Shown piece by piece: positions 1 through 9,513 of a stretch of 64,000 nt of DNA; the stretch's first letter is position 1, and every line of letters starts with the position of its first letter. The notes beneath the pieces were generated by a model. It was given only the letters and a program-made list of their open reading frames with translations, did no database searches and was not told where the DNA came from. Source of the stretch: Sinorhizobium garamanticum (lineage in GTDB: Bacteria > Pseudomonadota > Alphaproteobacteria > Rhizobiales > Rhizobiaceae); NCBI RefSeq assembly GCF_029892065.1, contig NZ_CP120375.1:372001-436000 (forward strand), read 5' to 3'. Position numbers and translations under genes: made by a program.

Positions 1-2
1 TG

Positions 3-833
3 AAAAAAGGACAGACGCTCGTCCAACTCTCGCAAGACAGCGTCCTGGCTGACCTCCGCAAGCAAGAGGCGGCGGTCAAAACCGCCAAGGCGAATCTGGC
101 GAACGCCACGGCGGATGCTGACCGGGCGCGGCAACTACGCCAGTCCGGCGCGCTTTCCGATCAGAGTATCGTCGAACGGCTGACCACCGAGGAGACAGCG
201 AAGGCAACCCTCGAATCGGAAGAAGCCGCGCTCGAAAGCCAGAAGATCAAGGTTGAGCAGACAAAAATCGTTGCGGTCGACGATGGACTGATCACATCCC
301 GCTCGGCCCAGTTAGGCGCCGTGGTCTCCTCCGGCACCGAGCTTTTTCGGCTCGTGCGGCAGCAACGGGTCGAATGGCAGGCAGAAGTATCGGCACGGTA
401 TCTTCCCCGTATCAAGGAGGGCCTCCGCGCCTCAATCGTCGGTCCTAGCCCTGGCGACAAGCGCGTTGAGGGAACGGTCAGGCTGGTCGGACCGACGGTG
501 AGCACCGACACGGGGCGGGCGATCGTCTATGTCGCGTTGGCGGCGGAAGATCATCCTCCCGTCGGCATCTATGTGACAGGGCAGATAGATCTTCAAACGA
601 CAAATGCGCTGACGGTGCCCGAGACAGCGCTCGTGTTTCGTGACGGCCTCAACTACCTCTTTGCTGTCAACAAGGATCAGCGCGCCACGCGCTTACGCGT
701 CGAGACAGGTCGACGCAACGCCAGCGAGGTCGAAATACTCTCAGGTATAGACCAATCGACAAAAGTCGTGAAATCCGGTGGAGCGTTCCTCTCCGACAAC
801 GCGCTTGTGCGCGTCGAGGGAGAAGCGCAATGA
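3..833 (+). CDS. RND efflux periplasmic adaptor (HlyD/AcrA family), 5' end outside window
   Basis: Periplasmic membrane-fusion subunit that couples an inner-membrane RND pump to an outer-membrane channel. The reading frame is open from base 3, so the signal peptide and start lie upstream of the window. What remains shows the rest of a lipoyl half-motif (KKGQTLVQL), a Glu/Lys/Ala-rich hairpin of about 70 residues, the second lipoyl half (GLITSRSAQLGAVVSSGTEL), then beta-barrel and membrane-proximal domains. It ends with TGA overlapping the ATG of the pump gene, so the two are translationally coupled. The substrate cannot be told from sequence. The operon lies just outside the tnpR end of a Tn3-type element and may be its cargo (inference). 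Confidence 0.9.
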   Translation, partial: KKGQTLVQLSQDSVLADLRKQEAAVKTAKANLANATADADRARQLRQSGALSDQSIVERLTTEETAKATLESEEAALESQKIKVEQTKIVAVDDGLITSRSAQLGAVVSSGTELFRLVRQQRVEWQAEVSARYLPRIKEGLRASIVGPSPGDKRVEGTVRLVGPTVSTDTGRAIVYVALAAEDHPPVGIYVTGQIDLQTTNALTVPETALVFRDGLNYLFAVNKDQRATRLRVETGRRNASEVEILSGIDQSTKVVKSGGAFLSDNALVRVEGEAQ

Positions 834-3800
834 ACTTCTCCGCCTGGTCAATCCGCAATCCCGTTCCCTCGATTCTGCTTTTTGTCCTGCTGACCGTGGG
901 CGGCTTGCTCGCCTTCGAGCGGCTCGCCGTCCAGAATTTTCCCGACATGGACCTGCCGACGGTGAAAATCACCGCGACGCTGGAGGGTGCTGCCCCGTCG
1001 CAACTGGAGACCGAGGTCGCCCGCAAGATCGAGGACAATCTCGCCTCGCTCAGCCTGCTCGATCACATCACCACGACCATCACCGACGGGTCCGTGTCGA
1101 TCAGCGTGTCCTTCGAACTGGAGAAGGACAGCGAGGCGGCCCTCAACGAGGTCCGCAACGCCGTGGACAGCACGACGGACCTGCCGGCCGACATGGAATC
1201 GCCGAGCGTCACCAAGGTCACGGTGCAAAGCTCACCGCTGATCACCTATGCCGTCCGCTCGACCCGGCTCAACGAGACGGAGCTGTCCTGGTTCGTCGAC
1301 AATGACATGACCAAGGCCCTGCTGTCCGTGTCCGGGGTCGGTGAGGTGAGCCGCATAGGGGGGATCGACCGCGAGGTGCATGTCGACCTCAACCCGCAGA
1401 TCATGGGATCGCTCGGGATCACGGCCGCCACGGTCTCTTCCCGCCTGAGATCCGTCCAGGCGGACAGTTCGGGCGGCCGTGGCGAGATCGGCGGCAACAG
1501 GCAGACGATCCGCACGCTCGGCGCCGTCGCCTCGGTGGAGGAACTCAAGGCGCTCGCGATACCGCTGCCAAACGGCAAGCTGGTGCGCCTCGACGAGATC
1601 GGCACGGTGACCGACAGCTTCGCCGACCGCTCTTCGCTTGCCTATCTCGACGGACAACCGGTGATCGGCGTCGAAATCAAGCGTTCCAACGGCTTTTCGG
1701 ACACCGGCGTCGCAGCCGTCATCCAGGCCGCGATGCAGGACTTTGCGGCCGCCAATCCCGACGTGGAAATTGTCGAGGCCTACAGCACGGTCGGGCCGAT
1801 CATCGAGAACTATGACGGCTCGATGCACATGCTTTACGAGGGCGCCATCCTCGCCGTCGTCGTGGTCTGGCTGTTCCTGCGCGACTGGCGGGCAACCTTC
1901 CTGTCGGCGATAGCACTCCCCCTGTCGGTCATCCCGACCTTCCTGGTGATGTATCTGGCGGAATTCAGCCTGAACACGGTGACGCTGCTCGCGCTCTCCT
2001 TGGTTGTCGGCATCCTCGTCGACGACGCCATCGTGGAAGTCGAGAATATCGCCCGTCACCTGAACATGGGAAAATCGCCGATGGATGCGGCGCTGGAGGC
2101 TGCAGACGAGATCGGCCTTGCCGTCATCGCCACGACCTTCACGCTGGTCGCCGTGTTCCTGCCGACCGCCTTTATGAGCGGCATTCCAGGCCTCATCTTC
2201 CGCCAGTTCGGCGTCACCGCGGCCGTCGCGGTGCTGGCCTCGCTTCTGGTCGCGCGTCTGCTGACGCCGATGATGGCGGCCTACATGATGAAAGCCCATC
2301 CGTCTGAAAAGAAGGACGGCCGCATTATGCGCGCCTATGTGGCGATCATGAAAGCCTGCCTCAGCCATCGGAAGCTGACGGTGCTTGGCGTTTGCGTCTT
2401 TCTCGGCCTGTCTCTGTCGACAATCCCCCTTCTCAAATCGGGCTTTATGCCGGCCTCCGACGACGCGCAGACGAAAGTCACGCTGACGTTGCAACCCGGC
2501 AGCACCATCGATCAGACGGATGCGACGACGCGGCATGCCGTGGACATCATCACGAAGCTTCCGGACGTAACCCGCGTGTTCTCGTCGGTTGGAAGTGCTT
2601 CCTCGGGCGGTGGCCTGGATGCCTCGACGACGAGCGACGTCGCCTCGGCAACCCTCGTCGTTAATCTGACGCCGATCGGCGACCGCGACCGGAAACAATC
2701 CGAGATCGAGAACGACATCCGGCAGGCGCTTGCCGTGCTGCCGGGCGTGCGGCTCGAAGTCGGGACGGGCGGAAACGGGACGACGCTGGAAATCACGCTC
2801 GCCAGCGACGATGCCGACGCCCTCGATCAGGCCGGCAGCGCGCTCGAGGAGCAGTTGCGCACCCTTCAGGGTATCGGCGCCGTCACCTCCAGCGCCTCGC
2901 TCCAGGCGCCCGAGGTCCAGATCGTGCCTGATTTCACGCGGGCGGCCGCGCTCGGCGTCACCTCGGAAGCGATCTCCGAAGCGGTCCGCGTAGCGACAAA
3001 TGGCGACTATTCATCGTCCATGTCGAAGCTTAATCTGCCACAGCGGCAAATCGCCATCCGAGTGCGACTGGACCCCAGGAATAGAGTGACGCTGGACGAT
3101 ATCGCGAACCTTCGCGTGAGCGGTGCGAACGGCAATGTGGACCTCGGCTCCATCGCAGACATCCGCATTGGTGGCAGTCCGTCCGAGATCAACCGCATCG
3201 ATCGATCACGCAACATCACGCTCTCGGTCGAGCTGAACGGTCGAATCCTCGGCGATGTCAATCGTGAAGCCCAGGCGTTGCCCGCGCTCAAGAACCTGCC
3301 GCAAGGTGTCCGGCTCGTTGAGCAAGGCGAGTTGCAGCGCAGTTCCGAACTGTTCGCAAGCTTCGGCATCGCAATGGCGATCGGCGTGTTCTGTATCTAT
3401 GCCGTGCTGGTCCTGCTCTTCCACGATTTCCTCCAGCCTCTGACGATCCTCATGGCACTGCCACTGTCGCTCGGCGGAGCGCTTCTGCCGCTCATCGTCA
3501 CCGACACGAGCTTCTCCCTGCCGGCGGTCATCGGACTGCTCATGCTGATGGGCGTGGTGACGAAGAACTCCATCTTGCTGGTCGAATACGCCATCATGGC
3601 ACGGCGTGGCGGCATGGCACGCTTCGATGCCCTGGTGGATGCCTGCCACAAGCGGGCGCGGCCGATCATCATGACGACCATCGCCATGGGATGCGGCATG
3701 CTGCCCGCGGCGCTCAGCCTCAGCGGCGGCGATGGAAGTTTCCGCCAGCCCATGGCGATCGTCGTCATTGGCGGGCTGCTGACCTCGACGTTCCTCAGCC

Positions 3801-3964
3801 TGCTCGTCATCCCGGTCATATTCACATTCGTCGACGACTTCCTCGAAATCCTCAAGCGGTTGAGGCGTCGATATCAGGATGCAAACGAGATGCCCAGTGA
3901 GGTCTACCTGAAAGATGACGGAGATAAAGGCCCACAGGTTGCCCGCTTTTCTCGGAGAAGCTAG
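830..3964 (+). CDS. RND-family multidrug efflux permease (AcrB/MexF-like)
   Basis: Inner-membrane, proton-driven trimeric efflux pump of 1044 residues, the normal length for the family. The N-terminus (FSAWSIRNPVPSILLFVLL) is the first membrane helix, and the two large periplasmic loops and twelve-helix pattern are recognisable. The segment around residues 395-410 (LSLVVGILVDDAIVEVEN) is the RND helix 4 motif with the paired Asp residues of the proton relay. A second hydrophobic block near residue 900 contains LMLMGVVTKNSILLVEY. The start overlaps the stop of the adaptor gene by four bases. No repressor gene is visible downstream. Drug, metal or flavonoid export are all possible; sequence alone does not decide. 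Confidence 0.93.
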   Translation: MNFSAWSIRNPVPSILLFVLLTVGGLLAFERLAVQNFPDMDLPTVKITATLEGAAPSQLETEVARKIEDNLASLSLLDHITTTITDGSVSISVSFELEKDSEAALNEVRNAVDSTTDLPADMESPSVTKVTVQSSPLITYAVRSTRLNETELSWFVDNDMTKALLSVSGVGEVSRIGGIDREVHVDLNPQIMGSLGITAATVSSRLRSVQADSSGGRGEIGGNRQTIRTLGAVASVEELKALAIPLPNGKLVRLDEIGTVTDSFADRSSLAYLDGQPVIGVEIKRSNGFSDTGVAAVIQAAMQDFAAANPDVEIVEAYSTVGPIIENYDGSMHMLYEGAILAVVVVWLFLRDWRATFLSAIALPLSVIPTFLVMYLAEFSLNTVTLLALSLVVGILVDDAIVEVENIARHLNMGKSPMDAALEAADEIGLAVIATTFTLVAVFLPTAFMSGIPGLIFRQFGVTAAVAVLASLLVARLLTPMMAAYMMKAHPSEKKDGRIMRAYVAIMKACLSHRKLTVLGVCVFLGLSLSTIPLLKSGFMPASDDAQTKVTLTLQPGSTIDQTDATTRHAVDIITKLPDVTRVFSSVGSASSGGGLDASTTSDVASATLVVNLTPIGDRDRKQSEIENDIRQALAVLPGVRLEVGTGGNGTTLEITLASDDADALDQAGSALEEQLRTLQGIGAVTSSASLQAPEVQIVPDFTRAAALGVTSEAISEAVRVATNGDYSSSMSKLNLPQRQIAIRVRLDPRNRVTLDDIANLRVSGANGNVDLGSIADIRIGGSPSEINRIDRSRNITLSVELNGRILGDVNREAQALPALKNLPQGVRLVEQGELQRSSELFASFGIAMAIGVFCIYAVLVLLFHDFLQPLTILMALPLSLGGALLPLIVTDTSFSLPAVIGLLMLMGVVTKNSILLVEYAIMARRGGMARFDALVDACHKRARPIIMTTIAMGCGMLPAALSLSGGDGSFRQPMAIVVIGGLLTSTFLSLLVIPVIFTFVDDFLEILKRLRRRYQDANEMPSEVYLKDDGDKGPQVARFSRRS

Positions 3965-3992
3965 CAGAACAGGCTTTGTTCAAAATTCTGCG

Positions 3993-4586
3993 TTAAGGTT
4001 GAATGGATAGTGAACCTTCGTGGCGAACCCGCATAATGGTCTGTCGGCTGGTCGCGAACTTTCGTGCGATAGCCGAAACGCTCATCCCCGTCGCGAGATC
4101 GTTACGCACGTCCTGCTTCTGCTTGTCGCTGAGCGTCGAGGGTCGGCCGAGGGCCTTGCCCTCCGATTTCGCCCGCTTGAGACCGGACTGCGTCCGCTCG
4201 ATCAGCAAATCCCGCTCAAACTGTGCGACAGCATTGAGCACGTTCATGGTCATTGTTCCGGCCGAACTGGTGAGGTCAGCCCCGCCGAGCGCGAGGCAAT
4301 AGACGCGCACGCCCATTTCGGCCAGTGCCTTCACCGTAGTGCTGACGTCAATCGCGTCACGGCCGAGGCGGTCGAGCTTGGTGACAATCAGCACGTCCCC
4401 GGATTCCAGCCTGTCCATGAGACGGGCAAATCCCCGGCGCTTGGCGATGGCGACACTACCGGAAACCGTCTCGGTGACGATCCGGTGCGGCTCGACCTGG
4501 AAACCGGCGGATTCGATTTCCTGAATCTGGTTTTCCGTGGTTTGTCCGGTCGTGGAGACGCGGACACAGGCAAAGGTGCGTGACAT
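3993..4586 (-). CDS. tnpR: Serine recombinase (Tn3-family resolvase/invertase)
   Basis: Site-specific serine recombinase that resolves Tn3 cointegrates at res. The N-terminal catalytic domain shows the nucleophile region FACVRVSTTGQTTENQ, the RLGRDAIDV motif, and the long E helix FERDLLIERTQSGLKRAK. The C-terminal helix-turn-helix is MSVSAIARKFATSRQTIMRV. About 197 residues, normal for the family. I prefer the ATG at 4586; a TTG three codons upstream is also possible. It is divergent from tnpA with a shared 165-bp intergenic region that should hold res and both promoters. Invertase-like enzymes are very similar, but the tnpA neighbour supports resolvase. Confidence 0.9.
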   Translation of the reverse strand: MSRTFACVRVSTTGQTTENQIQEIESAGFQVEPHRIVTETVSGSVAIAKRRGFARLMDRLESGDVLIVTKLDRLGRDAIDVSTTVKALAEMGVRVYCLALGGADLTSSAGTMTMNVLNAVAQFERDLLIERTQSGLKRAKSEGKALGRPSTLSDKQKQDVRNDLATGMSVSAIARKFATSRQTIMRVRHEGSLSIQP

Positions 4587-4611
4587 TACGCTCAATTTCG
4601 TCCGAATAGGC

Positions 4612-4662
4612 TGTCCGAAATGTGGGACATGTCCAAAATGAAGTCAAGATAATTTGTGGACA
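4612..4662. other. Candidate res recombination site
   Basis: The tnpR-tnpA intergenic region contains four copies of the half-site TGTCC/GGACA: 4612-4616, 4625-4629, 4630-4634 and 4658-4662. They are arranged as inverted pairs, and the middle two form the palindrome GGACATGTCC. This is the layout expected for resolvase-binding subsites of a Tn3-family res. The crossover dinucleotide is not assigned. Confidence 0.55.
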
Positions 4663-4670
4663 GGCCGTTT

Positions 4671-4708
4671 TGCCCCTGTACGAAACCGAGCGGTTTCGTA
4701 CAGGGGCA
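4671..4708. repeat. Perfect 18-bp inverted repeat upstream of tnpA
   Basis: Arms TGCCCCTGTACGAAACCG (4671-4688) and its exact complement (4691-4708) are separated by only AG. The repeat lies between the candidate res site and the tnpA start at 4752. It could be an operator or an RNA hairpin in the tnpA leader. It does not match the 38-bp terminal repeat of this transposon. Confidence 0.75.
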
Positions 4709-4751
4709 TGAACCATCGGTGCAGCAGTTCGAAGGTAGGCTGGAGTAGAAA

Positions 4752-7728
4752 ATGGCGCGTCGAAAGCTTCTTAAGATTCAGGATCGGGAGGAGCTTTTCG
4801 GGGTGGCTGTCGATGAAGATAGCCTCATCCGGCATTACACGCTCTCGCCGGCGGGCCGACTGGAAATCGAAATACGCCGACGTAAGCACAATCAGCTTGG
4901 TTTCGCCATTCAGCTTTGCATGATGCGCCACCTGGGGCGAACGCTGATGCCGGGCGAGACCCCGCCGAGTGCCATGCTCCAGTATGTTGCCGAGCAGCTT
5001 GATGCCGATCCGGGCAGTTTCCGTCGCTATGCCCAGCGGGAGGAAACCCGTCGCGAGCACATTGCGCATTTGCTCTCCTATCTGGGAAAGCGATCGGCAA
5101 CGGCTCAGGACCGGCGCGCCGCCATGCAGTCGGCGATAGAAGCGGCGGCAGAAACTGACAAGGGGCGTCCGATCGCCGAAGCCATTATTGCCACACTACG
5201 GGACCGCCATGTGTTGCTGCCGGCTCCGGACACCATAGAGCGTCTTGGCCTTGCAGCACGTGGGATCGCCCGCCGACGCGCGGAAGTGGCATTGATCTCC
5301 GATCTTTCTGCCGAAAAGCTGCAACTGCGCGACAGGCTTTTGAAGGTTGATGCCGTGATCGGTCAGACACGATTCCACTGGCTGCGATCAGCGGTGGAAG
5401 CGCCGGGGGCGACGAACCTGGTCGGATTGACGGAGAGGATCGCCTTCCTGCGCACGCTCGGCATCGACCCGCGCCTGCAAGCGCACATTCCGGCCGGGCG
5501 TTGGGAGCAGATGATCCGGGAAAGCGATGTGACGCCAGCGTGGCTTGCCAGCGACTTCAACGCCAGGCGCCGGCACGCGACAATCGTCGCCCAGATCATC
5601 AAGCTTGGCCAGAAGCTCACCGACGATGCCGTGACCATGTTCATTAAGCTGATCGGCAGGCCGTTTTCCCAAGCGAACAACCGAAAAAAGCAACGTCACG
5701 TGAACGCTCGAACGGAGACATCCAAGGCATTGCGTCTGTTCCTCGATACAATATCGGCGCTTCAGGCGGCAAACGACCGTGAGGAAAATGCGATCGAAGC
5801 GCTCGACCGCGCGGTCGGCTGGCACCGGCTCCTGCGTATGAAGCCCGAGCTCGAAGCCATGGTGGAGGATAACGAGGCCTCGCCGCTGGTGCTGGCTGCC
5901 GAACAATATGCCAATGTTCGCAAATATGCCGGAGCCTTCCTGGAGACATTCACCTTCCACTCTACGCGCCGGCACGACCCGTTGCTGGCCGCCATCGACG
6001 TCCTGAAACGGCTCTATACGGAAGGGCGACGCGTGCTGCCTGATCGTGTTCCAGTGGCGCATCTCGGCACGACGGAACGCAAATTGATCTTCGGGCAGGC
6101 AAAGCCCGATCGCCGTCTCTATGAAATCGCCACGCTCGCGGCCTTGCGTGAACGCCTTCGCTCCGCCGACATCTGGGTCGAGGGAAGCCGCGCCTTTCGT
6201 CCGATAAACGAGCACCTCATGCCGCGACCGGCGTTCACCGCCTTGAAGGAAGCCGGCCAACTCGGCCTTGGCGTGCAGGGGGGACGGTGCAACCTGGCTT
6301 GCCGAGATGCGCCAGCTCCTCGACTTCAACCTGAAGCGCCTCGCCTATCGCGCCCGCTACGGCAAGCTTGAAGGTGTCCGGCTCGAGGCCGGAACGCTGA
6401 TCGTGACGCCGCTCGCCAGCGAGGTTCCCGCCGCGGCCGACGATCTGAATGTGGAGCTGAACGACATGTATCCGCTTGTGGAGGTCCCGGATCTTCTCCG
6501 CGAGGTTCACCACTGGACCGGTTTTGCCGATCAGTTCACCCATGTCCGCACGGGCGATGCGCCGCAGAATATCTCCGCCATGCTTGCCGGCGTCCTCGCC
6601 GACGCTACGAATCTCGGCCCGAAACGCATGGCCGGAGCGTCGAAGGGCATTAGCGCCCATCAGATCGGCTGGATGCGCATGTTCCACGCCCGATCTGACA
6701 CCTACCGGGCCGCGCAGGCCTGCATCACCGACGCGCATGCGCGCCATCCCCATGCTCAGCTATGGGGAAATGGGACCACGGCATCCTCGGACGGCCAATT
6801 TTTCCGAGCCAGCGACCGCGCCGCCAAGCGCGGCGATATCAATCTCCATTACGGCAGCGAGCCAGGCTCGAAATTCTACAGCCACCTTTCCGACCAGTAC
6901 GGCTATTTCAGCATCCTGCCGATCAGCCCGACCGAGAGCGAGGCGACCTATGTTCTCGACGGCCTGTTCGACCATGACACCATCCTGGAAATTGAGGAAC
7001 ACTTCACCGATACCGGCGGGGCCAGTGACCACGTATTTGCCCTCTTTGCCCTGATCGGCAGGCGCTTCGCGCCACGGCTGCGCAACCTGAAGAACCGCAA
7101 ATTTCACTCTTTCGAGAGGGCCGATACCTATCCGACCCTTGCCAACCATATCGGTGCGCCGATCAACACGGCTCTCATTCTCGAACACTGGGATGATATC
7201 CTACACCTTGCGGCATCGATAACGACTCGCTCCGTTGCCCCATCCATGATCCTCAAGAAGCTCGCGGCATCATCCAAACCGAGCCAGTTGGCCAAGGCGC
7301 TACGCGAGCTCGGCCGCATCGAGCGATCTCTGTTCATGATCGAGTGGTATTCGAGCCTGGCGCTTCGCCGTCGCTGTCAGGCCGGGCTCAACAAGGGCGA
7401 GGCAGCCCACAAGCTCAAGCGTGCCGTATTTTTCCACGAGCGCGGCGAAATCCGTGATCGATCCTTCGAGAGTCAGGCTTTCCGCGCATCTGGCCTCAAC
7501 CTGGTCGTCAGCGCCATTGTCCACTGGAACACGGTTTACCTCAGCCGTGCTGTAGCCCATTTTCGGCAGCGCCGCCGAAATATCCCGGACGCCCTCCTCA
7601 AGCACGTCTCGCCGCTTAGCTGGGAGCACATCAATCTCACCGGCATCTATTCCTGGGACACCGAGCAGCAAATGCCCCAGGGCTTCAGGCAATTACGTTT
7701 ATCTGGTGCGGCTCTTCGCGCCGCATGA
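4752..7728 (+). pseudogene. tnpA: Tn3-family transposase, frameshifted
   Basis: DDE transposase for replicative transposition. The two open segments together give about 990 residues, the family norm. The first (4752-6371) has the usual N-terminal DNA-binding region (MARRKLLKIQDREELFG). The second carries the catalytic half, including DGQFFRASDRAAKRGDINLHYG and the final SWEHINLTGIYSWD. The frames join at a run of six G at 6278-6283: with five G the protein reads straight through as LGVQGDGATWLAEMRQ. So one extra base breaks an otherwise complete gene, either a real mutation or a homopolymer sequencing error. Programmed frameshifting is not usual in Tn3 transposases. The 38-bp terminal repeat follows 20 bases after the stop. 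Confidence 0.9.
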
Positions 7729-7747
7729 TGTTCCCGCTCTGTTCGTC

Positions 7748-7785
7748 CTTACCGTACGATTTCGAGCAGCTCTTGTTCCGGCCCC
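7748..7785 (-). repeat. 38-bp terminal inverted repeat of the Tn3-family element
   Basis: A 38-bp segment begins CTTACCGTACGATTTCG and ends GTTCCGGCCCC. It aligns position for position with the classical Tn3/Tn21 terminal repeat (CTTA...CCCC, 38 bp) and sits just after tnpA. The base after it, 7786, is the first base of the interrupted target gene. No matching repeat was found between 3960 and 4600, so the other end should lie upstream of this window, beyond the RND operon. Confidence 0.8.
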
Positions 7786-8115
7786 ATCGATGAACGCCTC
7801 CACGCATCCCTCGTGGCCGTGGCGCAAGAGCTCGGCCACGATTGCTTTCATGTCAATTGGCTGGGCCTGAGCGGCGAGACCGATTGGGACCTGATGCCCC
7901 GGATCGTCGACGAGGATCTTACGTTCGTAACCAACAACGCTCGCGACTTTCGGAAACTCTATGCGAGAGAGGAACTGCACGCCGGCCTCATCATCATCAT
8001 TCCGCAAGTGCTTCATGGACTGCAACGTGAGCTCTTCACTGTTATTCTCGACGAACTTGGTAACGACAGCGAGCTCGTGAACGAGGTGATCGAAGTAACG
8101 ATCGACGGCGATGCG
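7786..8115 (+). pseudogene. PIN-like (DUF5615) toxin-type protein, truncated at both ends
   Basis: Resembles the DUF5615/Mut7-C-type PIN-like nuclease family found as toxins beside small antitoxins. Reading starts exactly at the transposon end with the family's early 'IDERLHASLVAVAQELGHD' stretch; the normal first residues, including the start codon, are missing. The family signatures HVNWLGLSGETDWDLMP and FVTNNARDFRKLY are intact. After EVIEVTIDGDA (near 8115) the frame stays open but now runs antisense through traH, so the native C-terminus is also lost. No antitoxin gene remains beside it. The gene was therefore cut first or later by two events: Tn3 insertion at 7785 and a junction near 8115. 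Confidence 0.65.
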
Positions 8116-8333
8116 CGTCAGGCCGACGCGGATCACCGCCTGTCCGGCTACTGCCTCACGACCGCCAGCGCCTCGTCGGCGGTTGAGGCCTTCGGTACCA
8201 GGATTAACCGGCCGCCCAATTTCACAGTGACGGCGAAGGGGTCCGTCGAGCCCGCGGTTGCCACGAACTGCGCGACGATCGCGGGCTTGAGAGAAGTATC
8301 TGCGCATTCATTTATCAGGGCAGCGTCCAGCAT
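8115..8333 (-). pseudogene. traH: Conjugal transfer protein TraH, C-terminally truncated
   Basis: Starts MLDAALINECADTSLKPAI with a good ribosome site (GAGGAG, 6 bases before the ATG at 8333), matching my recollection of Ti-plasmid TraH, the last gene of the traAFB(H) operon. The frame stops after 61 residues (AVVRQ, stop at 8148). A neighbouring frame continues with VAGQAVIRVGLTRIA, which looks like the next stretch of TraH. Homology then ends near 8115, where the sequence becomes the antisense of the PIN-like gene. So both an internal frameshift and a recombination junction are present. TraH is dispensable for conjugation in related systems as far as I recall. Confidence 0.6.
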
Positions 8334-8349
8334 GACGTCTCCTCGGGCT

Positions 8350-9513
8350 TCAGGTGTTGAAGGAAAGAACAAGCGGTTTTGCGAAGAGCTTTGCCCAGGC
8401 GACGGCACTGGCGCGCTGGATCGCGATGATGGATGTCCCCTTGGTCCACCATCCGTTTCCGACTGCAACGATCAAGTCGGGGTCGTGGAGCATCGACTGC
8501 AGTACCGGCCAGACGACGAGCTGCTCGTAGCAAATCAGGGGCGCAATCCGACGATCACCTGCAGCCGCAACTGGATTGGCAAAGAAATGCGCCCGGGCGC
8601 GGCCACTTGTCCCGAACAATGACCGCCACGGCTGCCACATCGAGCCCGGGACCGGCATTCGCTCGCGATAGAGTATTCTGCCGCCGCCGGCAGAGACAGC
8701 GATGAGCACATTGTCATATCCCTCCGCGTCAACCCTGACCGCACCGGCGACCACGGAAATGTCCGTGCGCTGCAGAGCCTTGACCCAGAGCCGTTCGACC
8801 GTCGGCGTCCAAATGCCCAGGGCGCTTTCCGGCAGAGCGACAGTTTCGACGCCGCGGGGTGCACGATCCTTCACCGTGGCAATCAGATCACGGTGACGCT
8901 GAATACTGGCGTCACGGCCGAGCGATGACCCCATTTGCAGATCGACGCCCTGCCAGCCCTCGGGTAGGTTCGGATCGGTCCAGTCAGCGGCGGACCAGAG
9001 CCAAAAGCCTGTAAGGGCGATCGCGACAGCCGGCCACATGCGGGTAACGAGGCCCATGAGGCCGGCCGTCGTCGCAAGCAGTCCCCACCATCCCCATCCG
9101 GGAAACAGGACGCCGGCCGTCGTCACAGGATGTGCCCAGCCGGTGATGCCGAAGGGCGGAAGCGCCGTAAGGGCGGCCGCCAGGAGATAGTGAAGCGGGC
9201 GAACGCCTAGGCCCTTCGTCCAGAGCACCGCATGCACAGCGACAAAGCTCGCCGAGGCACACAGCCAGAGCAACAAGCCCGGCCAGAGATCGGACGCGTA
9301 GAAGGTCGCGACGCCTTGCGGCAAACTACGTGACGCCGCCAGGAAATAGCCGGCTGAAACTAATGCCGCTCCGGATCTCGTTCGCGCCCGTGACCAAAGA
9401 ACCGGAAACGCCAGCGCGACCGGAAGAAGCAGGACATGACCGCTCCACCCGGTCGTTCCGGCCAAAATGGAAGCGATGAACAGGCGTGACGGACGGAGGT
9501 AATCACGGCGCAT
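8350..9513 (-). CDS. traB: Conjugal transfer protein TraB
   Basis: Inner-membrane protein of 387 residues from the Agrobacterium/rhizobial plasmid tra system. The first half has about six hydrophobic helices. The C-terminal half is a nitrilase/apolipoprotein N-acyltransferase-like domain: ETVALPESALGIW, then APLICYEQLVVWPV with the cysteine at the catalytic position, and VAVGNGWW. TraB raises conjugation efficiency in Ti plasmids but its reaction is not established. It overlaps the end of traF by 11 bases and is followed by the broken traH, the standard order traA-traF-traB-traH. Confidence 0.88.
   Translation of the reverse strand: MRRDYLRPSRLFIASILAGTTGWSGHVLLLPVALAFPVLWSRARTRSGAALVSAGYFLAASRSLPQGVATFYASDLWPGLLLWLCASASFVAVHAVLWTKGLGVRPLHYLLAAALTALPPFGITGWAHPVTTAGVLFPGWGWWGLLATTAGLMGLVTRMWPAVAIALTGFWLWSAADWTDPNLPEGWQGVDLQMGSSLGRDASIQRHRDLIATVKDRAPRGVETVALPESALGIWTPTVERLWVKALQRTDISVVAGAVRVDAEGYDNVLIAVSAGGGRILYRERMPVPGSMWQPWRSLFGTSGRARAHFFANPVAAAGDRRIAPLICYEQLVVWPVLQSMLHDPDLIVAVGNGWWTKGTSIIAIQRASAVAWAKLFAKPLVLSFNT

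Noticed and set aside
1232..2698. 488-codon minus-strand frame opposite the RND pump
   Set aside because: Antisense shadow of the permease; no ribosome site or family features.
7813..8622. 269-codon plus-strand ORF as one protein
   Set aside because: Only the part to about 8115 resembles the PIN-like family; the rest is antisense to traH and traB.
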